Source of the DNA: Desmodesmus armatus
Lineage: Eukaryota; Chlorophyta; Chlorophyceae; Sphaeropleales; Scenedesmaceae
Assembly: GCA_007449985.2 (NCBI GenBank)
Contig: VIIQ02000093.1
Coordinates: forward strand, 62,001 to 126,000
Length of the DNA: 64,000 bases
Direction: 5' to 3'
Positions within the stretch are counted from its first letter, which is position 1. Each line of letters starts with the position of its first letter. Below, in pieces: positions 54,725 through 64,000 of this stretch. A program made the position numbers and the translations under genes. Below the pieces are notes generated by a model that worked only from the letters and a program-made list of their open reading frames with translations, ran no database searches and had not been told where the DNA came from.

Positions 54725-56974
54725 TCAGACAGTGTGAGACTTGCCAAACTTGATATAGGTGTTTCTGCCTGCTTCGCGCGCCTTGACCTGCCACTGCCCC
54801 AGCTGTCGGCCGCTGTCATCCTGCTGCCCTGCACCCAGCAGGAACATGCATGTTGATGTGGTAATCGAGCTGAATACAGCAAGCCTCTCCAGCATGTCCC
54901 CCACATAACATACAGTCCAAGGAGTTACACATCACATGACATGACATGTGTGGCATGATATGAATGCAACGACTGAGCACACACATGCAACACCAACAGT
55001 GCTTGAACTGCAACTCCTGATACACACCAGCTTGATGCCAGTGGCTCACCCGGGCAGTCCATCAGGGTGAGTGTCAGATCCAGGGGGTAGGTGGTGTCAG
55101 GCGGCAGCTGGGAGCAGATGAGCACCCTGGGGATGGTATAGGCAGCCCTCCCGCTCCCGTTTGAAGTTATGTTGCCAGCCTGCGCATACGATATCAGGAG
55201 ATTGCAGCTGATGCCAATAAAGTTATTTGGAATGCGCTGCAGCGCAATAAACAACAGCATTGTGATTGCTGAGTCGAGCTAGCAGATGGCGGTTGCAGCC
55301 TGTGTTGGCTGCTAGGGCCCAGGACAGTGGGTCACAAGTCCTAATTACAGCGGGGGGGGGGGGGGGGGGGCTAAGGTTGTTTTTGGACACTAGGCTAAGA
55401 AGCTCAAAGTGCCTTCCCCCCCCCACACACACACAGCCTTAGTGAGCTTGCATGTATCCAAGTACTCCCTCTGTCGACACACTGCTTTGCAGTATGTGCA
55501 TCATGTACGGTACTACAATCAGTGGGCACACCTGCTGCAGCCGGAGCAAGGTCCACCGACAGTCCAATACAAACAATTCCCAGTTGTGTGTGACCAGCCG
55601 GTGGCGGCCCGCCCCTGGGCAGTGCCCTCCCCCCCCCCCCCCCCCCTGGAACTCCAAAAAAAAATCCCGCGTCCTGCCACACTCACCGGAGCAACCTCTG
55701 ACACGCTGCCGGGGTGTACCTGCAGGCCCGGGCCCTCACCAGCACGGCTGATCATATTGGAGTAATTGCTGTGGGGCCTGAGCTGATTGCCCCCAAAAGA
55801 GGCAGGTACGTTGTGCAGCAGGAAGCTAGGCCCTTGAACGTTGCAGAGCTGCACACAGCACAACACAGCACACCATATTATCTTGAGGAAAGCCTGCCAG
55901 TGCTGTCTTGCTGCATCCGCAACAACTGGAACAGAAGGCTGACGTCACGGTGCTTGCAGCATGTGGCCGCTCCCCACCTAGGGTTTAGGGTTTAGGGTTT
56001 AGGGGGTGCGGGTTAGGGTTTAGGGTTCATAAGTTGCACCCATGACATTGCAGGTTCGATCTGCAGAAGCTCACCCGTTCCTGCAGGACCACAGAGTGAG
56101 GGGCGCCATCACACTTGCGTGACTTCAGCACCCTCATCAGGGGTAGACCCGTCAGGTGCATGACACGCGGTGCTGTCCTGTGGTTGAGCACAGCCCCAAA
56201 CGGCCCCTCAAACTGAGTGGTGTTGCCTGCTGCACTGTCCAAGGCCTGTCCTGCCCAATGCTGCGCCTGCTGCTGGTGTTGCATGACGGTGTGCTGCTGT
56301 ACATATGCCGTGACGTCCCAGTCAGCTGGGTGGCTCACGAAGGACACCTGAACTGGGCAGCTGCCATGAGCAAACTGTAGGGCTTCGATGTCTGTGCACA
56401 GTGCGCTGGCTATTGCGATGCGTTTTGCATTTGTAAAATCATAGTAGCCCTGGACCAAATGGGAGTAGGGCTTGTGCAAGATGGGCCCCTGGTCTGATGG
56501 GTGCAGTGCTGCTGGTCTGGCAGCTCCTTCAGGCCCTGCAGCTGCTGCTGCTGCTACGCCTGATGAAGAAACACCTGCTTGCCGCTGTTGCTGCAGCCCC
56601 CTGCCTGTGCGCTGTTGCTGCCTGTGCCCCAGCCTGTTGCCACTGCTGGCCTCTGGGCCAATCTTGGCTGTGCTGGCTGTCTTTGAGCCCTCCTGGCGAC
56701 AACTGGCTGTGTCTGAGTCTTTGGTGGCTGTCTGGCTGCCCGTTAAACTGGCAGCATCCTGTCTGGTGTGCGCTTGCCTCAGCACACAAGCCTGCAGGCG
56801 AAGGACAGCAGCACATGTCCCGCGGTTGGACTGCAAGTTGGTTGTGCAGCTTGCAAGATTGGCTTGCACACAGAGAGCTTGGCCCCTGGTTATGCAGTAT
56901 TGTGGAGAGTACCGCTCAGCGGTGAAAGTATCCACTTGTAACAACCTCCCCCCCCCCCAAAAAAAGTATTCCAA
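54725..56974 (-). CDS. Unknown multi-exon gene
   Basis: I do not recognise the product. Exons: E1 ends at 56075 (open from about 56974, start not found), E2 55848-55687, E3 ending 55532, E4 55236-55050 and E5 54828-54725. E1-E2 and E4-E5 are in phase; the start of E3 is ambiguous. E1 is Gln/Ala-rich, then becomes well structured (HLVQGYYDFTNAKRIAIAS, VQVSFVSHPADWDVTAYV). E2 reads LLHNVPASFGGNQLRPHS. E4 has LISYAQAGNITSNGSGR and YTIPRVLICSQLPPDTTY, ending in the apolar, Thr-rich LDLTLTLMDCPG. E5 ends GRNTYIKFGKSHTV. NxS/T sites in E4 hint at a secretory protein, but I see no signal peptide. The E1-E2 intron contains telomere repeats. Confidence 0.55.
55432..55482 (-). repeat. Dispersed ~50-bp element, copy 3
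   Basis: Reverse complement of the element at 706-754 and 35803-35850. Here it lies in the intron between E3 and E4 of the unknown gene, next to a C run and a CA repeat. Confidence 0.85.
55978..56027 (+). repeat. Interstitial telomeric repeat (TTTAGGG)n
   Basis: About five TTTAGGG-type units are interrupted once (GGGTGCGGG), starting CTAGGG and ending TTTAGGGTT. The array sits inside the ~225-nt intron between E1 and E2 of the minus-strand gene. It is the Arabidopsis-type repeat. Confidence 0.93.
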
Positions 56975-59752
56975 TCCAGGGTGTGAACGGAATATTCAAC
57001 GATCATCCAGAAGGTTTCGGATGGATGTGCGGAGAAGGAGGGATGAGGCGGGTTGTCAGCTCGGCTCTACTGCTGTGTCACCTGCTGGACCAACCTCCAG
57101 GTCTGCACTCCACCTTCACTCCAGGCTCCACACCCCTGGCCCGCGGTCCGCAGGCTCGCACAGGCTGCCAACAGCATATTGTATCACTCCAGTGAACAAT
57201 GTCAGGCGCACTGCTTATCACTGCTGCGATTGTTAGCAAGGCGATCTGGATCAACCAAAATAATTGTCGGTGACTCCTGTCCAAGTGGACACGGCGAGGG
57301 TACTTGGAGTGGCATACTGCAACCTGGAACGCGACCAGTGGGAGCATTGCATCAGACATCCGCGCCCTTCCCCATTTCCATGTAGGGTTTGACCGCCAGC
57401 AGCTGCCTTCACTCCCTCAAGTTCACCTGCTGGCGAACCATTGAGTTCGCTGATTGCAACAAGTCAATCATTCATTGTATAGTGCCAACAGATAGGTCCA
57501 CAGAACCCCTTGCCCGGTCATAGGCCTGTCTGGAGCACACCTTGCCAACTACACCAGGCGTTGCCAATCCAACCAGTGCAGGTCAGCAGAGTGTTGCACA
57601 TGCCTAAGCCTGCCATGCAATTTGGGGCACGTCTGCCTGTCACAACAATGCTATGCAAGCAAACTGTTCTACGCATCGCAGCCTCAAGCCATGCAGGTGG
57701 TCAGCAACTAGTTGCTTCTTCAGCTTTTGTTTGTGCTGATGGGCATCCCTTGTTGGAATGCTGGTGTTGGTCAGGGGCAGTCGAAGTTGCCGGTTTGGGT
57801 AGGGGCTTGCAGATTGTACCGTGTTGCTGGCGTCAGGCCAGTGCATGCAACATTGGCTATTGTTGGAACCAGCATGGTTGCCCAGCAAGAACTACCCATC
57901 GTATTCCAGTGGAATGCTTGTAGTGTTACAGTGTCACCTGATCAACAGTCCTGAGTGTACAACCACATCATTGCACACACCACCCTCTTTGCCTGTGGAT
58001 AATCATGCTTTGCCTGATGAGAGACAAAGGGTCACACCGGTGACCGAGCATGCGCATATGCCTTGTGCATCATGACACATAGACCATGTGTGTGTGGAGG
58101 CTGGGTAGTGCAGTGCACACCAACGTGCAGTACAATTGCGTTCAACGCACGAGTCATACAAGCATTCCCTCCCCCGCTCCCCCGCCCCCCCCCCCCCCCC
58201 ACACACACACACACCAGGTTGTCCCTTTTTGCATCATTCGCACCGACGCAGCCACCATGCTCCTTTGCTCCTAAGAACCTGCCAACCACCCATCCGTTCG
58301 TTGGACCCCCCCCCCTTACTAAGACCAACAAGCACTCATCCCAAGCACTCACTGTGTGCGTGGTGCCGCAACTCACTAGTGGCGGTGAGGAAGAGCTGGC
58401 GCTCAGGCACAGCCCAATGCCAAGCTTGAGCAGTCATTGGGGCTTGGCAAGATCAATTTGCCCAAGACAGAATCAACTCAGCTGTGCCGCAAACAGTACA
58501 GACTAGTCTCTGTCAGCCAAAAACGCATCCCAGCTTCTGCAAAGTTGATGTAGCTAGTAGCTGTCATGGCAGCAACCGTACAACATGTAACGCCTCTGAC
58601 TCCCAGAGAGCCCCAGAATCGCTCCAGTCCAGTCCCAATCAAAAGCATGACCGTCAGTGGCACTGCCGGCCCCACTAACCACCACTGGCATGTGACGCTT
58701 CAAGTGGTACGCCAGTTGCAACAGTCCTTGTGCAAGAGCAGCCAGCACAGCACAGCACAGCATAGCATAGCATAGTGCAGCCCAGCTGAATCACAGCAAG
58801 TGCACTCCCTTCACAGCACAGTCGATACAATGTTCCCACCAAAGACTGAGGAACTTCAGCTGCAGGTCAAAGCCACACGGTCAGGCCAGCAAATCATATG
58901 CATGGCTTAGTGCTACATACGTAGCACATGCAGCATGCATGTGCAACCCACACTGGGGTGCTCAGATCAGAAGTCACCCAACATATCTGAACAACGTAAC
59001 CATAAAGTAACAGCAGCTGCAGGATCTGGCCTCACAGGGTGCCAATCCCTGTGGACGCTGAGACAACTTGGTGTTGAACGCACTATCATGCTCTATGACT
59101 CCTTGGTTTGTCACGTCATCAGGTCAGGGGATCCAGCTGATGGTGGAGTCAAACCACTTGTCACAATGTCACCCAGTTGCTGTGGCACCAATCAACAAAG
59201 CATCTGCTCAATGTGCCGTTGCATATGGCAGCACAGCTGGCGTCAGACCAGTGACGCGGCAATCAAGCTATAAAACATGCACCAGTAGATAACAGACACA
59301 TGGCATGTCAGGCGGCCACTGAGCATCAGGTGGCTACACAGTCACAGTAGCAACCCTGGCCCTGCATAACAAGCACACCAGGGTTTTGGCTAGAAGAACA
59401 CCAGCCAGCCCACAAAACCCCAGTAGCACAGCTGGGGCAGTGTGCACTGCACACTGAGCTGGTTGAGAAACGTGACGATTCTCAACCACCCAACATCCAG
59501 CCAGCACACGCCATTGGTGCATGCACGCAACAGAGATAGCCACAAAGGGTGCATGTCTGCCTGCAAAGCTGATGAATACATGCCAACATGCAACCCAGAA
59601 GATGTCTTGTGCAGTACAGGCAGAGGGTTTGCACACAGCCCATTGCCAACTGGGTCACACCCAAGAAAAGAACCGGCAGGACAATCCTGCACCCAGTCCT
59701 CAATGTAGCACAGCCTGTGCTGCCGTGAGCGTACTCTTGCCCGGTGCGCGCC
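56975..59752. other. No recognisable gene
   Basis: About 2.8 kb with only short frames on both strands. It includes copy 2 of the dispersed repeat (57352-57523), a short CA-type repeat with a C run near 58185-58215, and an AGCAC/AGCAT repeat at ~58743-58775. I saw no tRNA, rRNA or exon chain. Confidence 0.45.
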
Positions 59753-62700
59753 CTACCGAGAAGACTTCTTCCTCAGGCCTTTGAAGAATGAGCGCAGGCT
59801 CTCACGCATGCTGCGACCAGCCGACCCCCCCTTCCCTGCACGTGACCCCGCCACCCTTCCTTGCTGCTCATCCTCTGGCCACTCAGAATCAGCATACTCT
59901 TCCTCCGAAGACACACCATCTTCATTCCGGTCGCCTTCCCCGCCTGCAGAAGACGCCGCAGCTGCAGACGCGCGCCCCCGGCGGCTGCAGTGCGCCCCAC
60001 TGCTGCTGCTGCGCGCAGAGATACTGCCGGCATCATCCTCCCCCTCGTCTGCTTTGCTGCGTGCCTCAAAGTACGTGGACGCCTCTGCAACTCCACCACC
60101 TGCTGCCGCTGCTTCTATATCTCCCCCTGCTGACGCTGCTGGTGTGGAGCTGGTGGTGTCCCTAATGCTGCCGTCCCTACTGGCTGTAGAGGCACCGGAG
60201 AGCCGCAGCTTGACCCCACACGAGGCATTGAGTGTGTGGTTGAGAGGCCCACATGTGCTCAGCGTCCCTTGTGTGGACAGCAATGGCGGACAGGGCGGGC
60301 CATACTGGGCCTGGAGTGACAAAGCTGGCAGGGATGTGGATGTCTGCAGCTGGCATGCTGGCGCACGCGCCCCCTACTGCTGGCTGCTGCTGCTGCTGCT
60401 GCCAGGCAGATGACGACACGGTGTGGCATGGTAGCAAGCCTGTGTCTAAGACCGTGGGTGACCCTGGTGCTGGTGCTGCTGCTGCTGCTGCGGCGGCTGC
60501 TGGTGCCGCAGCTGCAAGTGCCTGGACCTCATTAGCAAGGGTCAGCAGCCCCATGGCTGGTTGTCAGCAGCGCAGTAGCGCACCGCAATGCTTCGCAGGG
60601 CAGGCACTGTGAGGTTCTCAAAGCGCTGCTGGTGCTCCTGCAGAATCTCCACACCTGCTGTCGACGGGTTGGCCGAGCGAAGCTGACGGGACTTCACAAC
60701 TGCTGCTGCTGCTTTTGCTGCTGCTGCTGCCGCCGCTGCTGAGTTGTCACCTTGCGCCATGCCTCGTGGAGATGACACAGCAGCAGCTGCTGCCATTGCA
60801 AGAGCCAGCGTCAGGAACGAAACGGGTGCTGCTGCTGCCTGCTCGCTGCTGCTGCAGGCGGCTGTAAGCGCCACGACACTGGCTGAAGTTGCTGCTGCCG
60901 TCTCAGCAACCTTGTTTGGCGGCCCCGCAGCACGCATCCCTTCAACCACAGCAGAAGTGACATGCTCTGCGGCGGCCGCTTCCACTGCTGCTGGTGGTGC
61001 CTCGACAGCTGCTGCCTTGCCTACCTGGCGGGTTGTGCGGGCCTGCAGCAGCTCCTTAGGTGGGGGTGTGACCTCCACACTTTCAACAGCAGCAGCAGAG
61101 ACAGTGGAGCTCTGCGCTGCTGCTGTCACTGCGCTCAACACACCCAGCGCCTGCAGCCCTGACGGCTTTCCTGCTGTACTGCGCGTCCTGAGGCTGCTGC
61201 TGCTGCTGCCGCGCCGCTGCTGGGATGAATTCGCGCGCACTGCTGCTGCGAGTGCCTGAACCTCGTCGGCGAGCGTCATCAAACCCTTTGGCCGGTTCTC
61301 AGCGGCACAGTAGCGCTTGCTGATGCTGCGCAGGGCGGGGACCGTAGCGTTCTGGAAGCGCTGCTGGTGCTGCTCTAAGATCTCCACGCCAGCTGTTGAC
61401 GGGTTTGTCGAGCGAACAGGGCGGAAGCCCGCTGTGCTGCTGCACACGGAGCTCCTGCGCGCGCCGATGAGAGACGTTTGCGCAGAGGTGCGTGCAGCCA
61501 CCTCCTGCACCTCCTCCGCCAGTTGAGACGCTCGTAAGAAGGGCTCGTTGCCGTGGAAGGGCCCTGAGCGCCGTGTTAGTACGCTGGCATACGAGGTGGC
61601 AAGCTGCTTTGGCGCCTTCGGCTGTTCCGCTGGCAGCCGCGGCCCGGCAGCTGCTGCGGTGGATGTCGCGTTGACTGTTCCCGCATTTGAATTGCTGCCG
61701 ACAGCTGCCATTGCTCGAACCTGCTCCGCCAGCATCGACACGCTCCGGAAAGGCTCGTAGCCATAGATGCTTTTGAGCTCCGTGAAGTCATCTTGTGTCT
61801 GCAGTGCTGAACCCATAACGACCGCTGCTGCCCCTGCAGGTTCCCATGCAGCTGCAGGTGCAGCAGAGGCCATGCTGTGAACATTGCTCCTGCTGCTGCT
61901 GCCATCTGCAGAAGCTGCTGCTGCTGCTGCAGGGCCTGCAGCAGTAGGCTCGGCAGGAAGAGTTCTGCGCCCTGTGGCAGCCATTGCTGCCACCTCAGCC
62001 GCCAGCAAAGACACTGGCCTGAAGGCCTCATAGCAGTGAAGGCTGTAGATGGTCTGCAGTGCCGACTGAGCCCCTGTGCCTGCACTAAACTGAGGTAGTG
62101 CTGCTGCTGCTGCTGTTGCTGCTGTTGGTGCTGCTTCATGGCCGCTGTCTGAAGCTGCCGGGGAATGCACCACCTGCTTCTCCTGCTGCTGCTGCTGCAC
62201 AGGGCCATCACCATGTCTGAGGGCGTCAGCGCTGCTGCAGCTGTGCAGAGCTCCACTCAAACCCTCACCCTCACTCCTCACACCTTCATCCTCACCAACC
62301 GACTCCCATTGCTGCCCGCTCACAGCTCCCACCAGCGCTGCCGCAACAGCAGCAGTAGCAGCACCCACAGCTGCACGGGCGCACAGCGGTGATGCTGGGG
62401 TGCTGCTAGGCTCAACCCCAAGCAGCGTGTGAGACACCCTAGCTGACAGCAGCAGGGGTCCCAGGGAGGTGGAGGCATCCTGGAAGCTGTCAGAAGACAG
62501 CAGGCCACAGCTTGCGGTTGAAGCTGAACCCCCTAGGGTAGAGCCCAGGGACACCCTCCTGGACCCAGGTGGCTGGCCTTCTGCTGCTGTTGCTGCGGCT
62601 GCTGCTGTGGCGGCTGCTGTGGCGGCGGCAGCTGGGTTGAAGGAGGTACTGTCAACAAGCTCACTCAGCTGGCTGTCGTTGGCTTCAAAGATAATGTCCG

Positions 62701-64000
62701 TGGCCGCTGCTGCCCGCGGCGTGTGCCTCTGCTGCTGCCAAGGCTGTCACCACATTGCTGAATACCCTGCAGACAAGCTCGTGCACTGCTGCTTCTGCAG
62801 CTGCCTGCGCTGCTGCTTCTGCAGCCGCCCTTTTCGCAGCCTCTGCTGCTGCTTCTGCTGCCGCACTTTCAGCTGCCTGTTTTGCTGCTGCTGCTGCCAG
62901 TGCTGCTGCTTCTGCAGCTGCTCTTTCAGCAGCTGCCTGCGCTTCTGCAGCCTCGTGTGTGGCCACCACATTGCTGAATGCCCTGCAGGCAAGTTCCTGC
63001 ACTGCCACCTCTGCTGCTGCCTGCTCGGCCGCCTGAGCTGCTGCATTTGCAGCCGCCTGCTCTGCAGCTGCCTGTGCCTCTGCGGCCTCCTGTGCTGTCA
63101 CCACGTTGCTGAATGCCCTACAGGTAAGCCCGTGCACTGCAGCCTCTGCTGCTGCCTGCTCGGCCGCCTCTGCTGCGGCATGTGCAGCAGCCTGCTCTGC
63201 AGCTGCCTGTGCATCTGCTGCTGCTTGTGCTGCCACCACGTTGGTGAATGCTGTGTGGACAACATCTCGCACAGCAGCCTCTGCAGCTGCTTGCTCTGCC
63301 GCCTCTGCTGCAGCCTTTGCTGCTGCATCTGCTGCTGCTGCTTGCTGTGCAGCTGCCTGTGCATCTGCTGCTGCTTGTGCTGCCACCACATTGGTGAATG
63401 CTGTGTGGACAACCACCTGAACTGTTGCCTTTGCAGCCGCACTTTCGGCCTCCTCTGCTGCTAACAGAGCTGCTACTGCCTCTGCTGCTGTAGCTGCCTG
63501 TGCCTCTGCTGCTGCTTGTGCTATCACAGTGTCAAAAGCCATTTGGACAACTGTACGCACTGCTGCCGCTGCTGCTGCTTGTTCTGCTGCCTCTGCAGCT
63601 GCATGTGCTTCTGCTGCTGCTTGTGCCACTACATTGCTGATTGCTTTGCAGACAACATCGTGCACCACTGCCTCTGCAGCCACCTGTGCTGCTGCTTCTG
63701 CTTCGGCTTCAGCAGCCGCCTGTTCTGCAGCTGCCTGTGCCTCTGCTGCTGCCTGTGCTGCCATCACATTGATGAATGCTTGCTGCACAAGCTCTTGCAC
63801 TGCTGCTTCTGCAGCTGCATGTGCTGCTGCCTCTGCTGCCGCGTCCGCAGCCGCCTCTGCTGCTGCTTCTGCATCCGCCTGTTCTGCCGCTGCTGCTGCT
63901 GCTGCTTCTGCGGCCGCCTGTTCAGCTGCCTCTGCTGCTACAGCTGCCTGTTCGGCCGCGTCTGCTGCTGCTTGTGTTGCTACATGGTCAAATGCCCTGT
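59753..64000 (-). CDS. Ala-rich protein with two kinds of helical repeat, 5'-partial
   Basis: A long, apparently intronless coding stretch enters from beyond 64000 and ends at TAG 59755-59753. Part 1 (64000 to ~62710) holds nine tandem ~45-residue modules with a core like VVHTAFTNVVAAQAAADAQ plus AAEQAAAEAA linkers, expected to be long helices or coiled coil. Part 2 (~62700-60450) has five looser modules, for example YGYEPFRSVSMLAEQVRAMA and RPKGLMTLADEVQALAAA, separated by Ala/Ser-rich linkers. Part 3 is acidic (EDGVSSEEEYADSEWPEDE) and ends in a basic tail (RSFFKGLRKKSSR). The frame changes near 62712 (extra G), 60553 (missing base) and between 60370 and 60177. It is of unknown function, possibly structural or cytoskeletal. 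Confidence 0.6.

Noticed and set aside
62469..63464. 331-residue Cys-rich plus-strand frame
   Set aside because: Antisense shadow of the Ala-rich helical repeat gene; the apparent Cys spacing follows from GCA/GCT codons read backwards.

Overview
The window looks like nuclear DNA of a green alga, most likely a chlorophycean of the Scenedesmus/Chlamydomonas kind. The evidence is: intron-rich genes with GT-AG introns; high GC; heavy CAG/CTG runs coding Gln, Ala and Ser; TGTAA polyadenylation-type signals behind several genes; a RAP-domain organelle RNA-binding protein; and short arrays of the plant-type telomere repeat TTTAGGG (Chlamydomonas itself uses TTTTAGGG). No bacterial operon, phage, CRISPR, rRNA or tRNA gene was seen. 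Many places need a one-base correction, usually in a G/C run, to keep an otherwise clear reading frame, so uncorrected long-read errors are likely.

Layout. 1-413 is a (TG)n microsatellite. 414-4.2 kb has no recognisable gene but holds two perfect foldbacks. 4.2-11.9 kb carries minus-strand genes: a two-exon unknown protein, a possible SR-like exon, an intronless membrane RING-finger protein (6228-7562), an F-box-like LRR protein (9609-11066) and an unknown ORF. 12.2-17.1 kb (plus) is an eleven-exon ProP-like MFS transporter. 18.97-20.1 kb (minus) is a four-exon LSM6 gene. 23.5-45.8 kb (plus) seems to be one very large gene: RGG/Pro-rich exons, an 8.2-kb intron filled with a G-rich 215-365 bp repeat, a long polyQ/polyA block, then helical-repeat exons ending in a RAP domain. 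47.0-48.1 kb (plus) is a three-exon unknown gene. 49.2-52.3 kb (minus) encodes mitochondrial ribosomal protein uS10 with a long C-terminal extension. 53.9-54.5 kb (plus) is a small membrane protein. 54.7-57.0 kb (minus) is an unknown multi-exon gene whose first recognised intron contains an interstitial telomere array. 59.75-64.0 kb (minus, running off the window) encodes an Ala-rich protein made of two kinds of tandem helical module.

The most unusual pattern is that introns of the RAP gene and of the uS10m gene contain decayed tandem copies of the adjoining exon edge together with its splice site and G or C tract ('exon-edge echoes'). Copies of an exon's 3' end follow it, and copies of an exon's 5' end precede it. 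Several long foldbacks also lie in the RAP-gene introns.

Functionally the genes are a mixed nuclear set: RNA metabolism (LSM6, RAP protein), mitochondrial translation (uS10m), membrane transport (MFS) and ubiquitin or protein interaction (RING, LRR). Nothing indicates a co-regulated cluster. Exon boundaries were inferred by eye from splice-site sequence, reading phase and family similarity.
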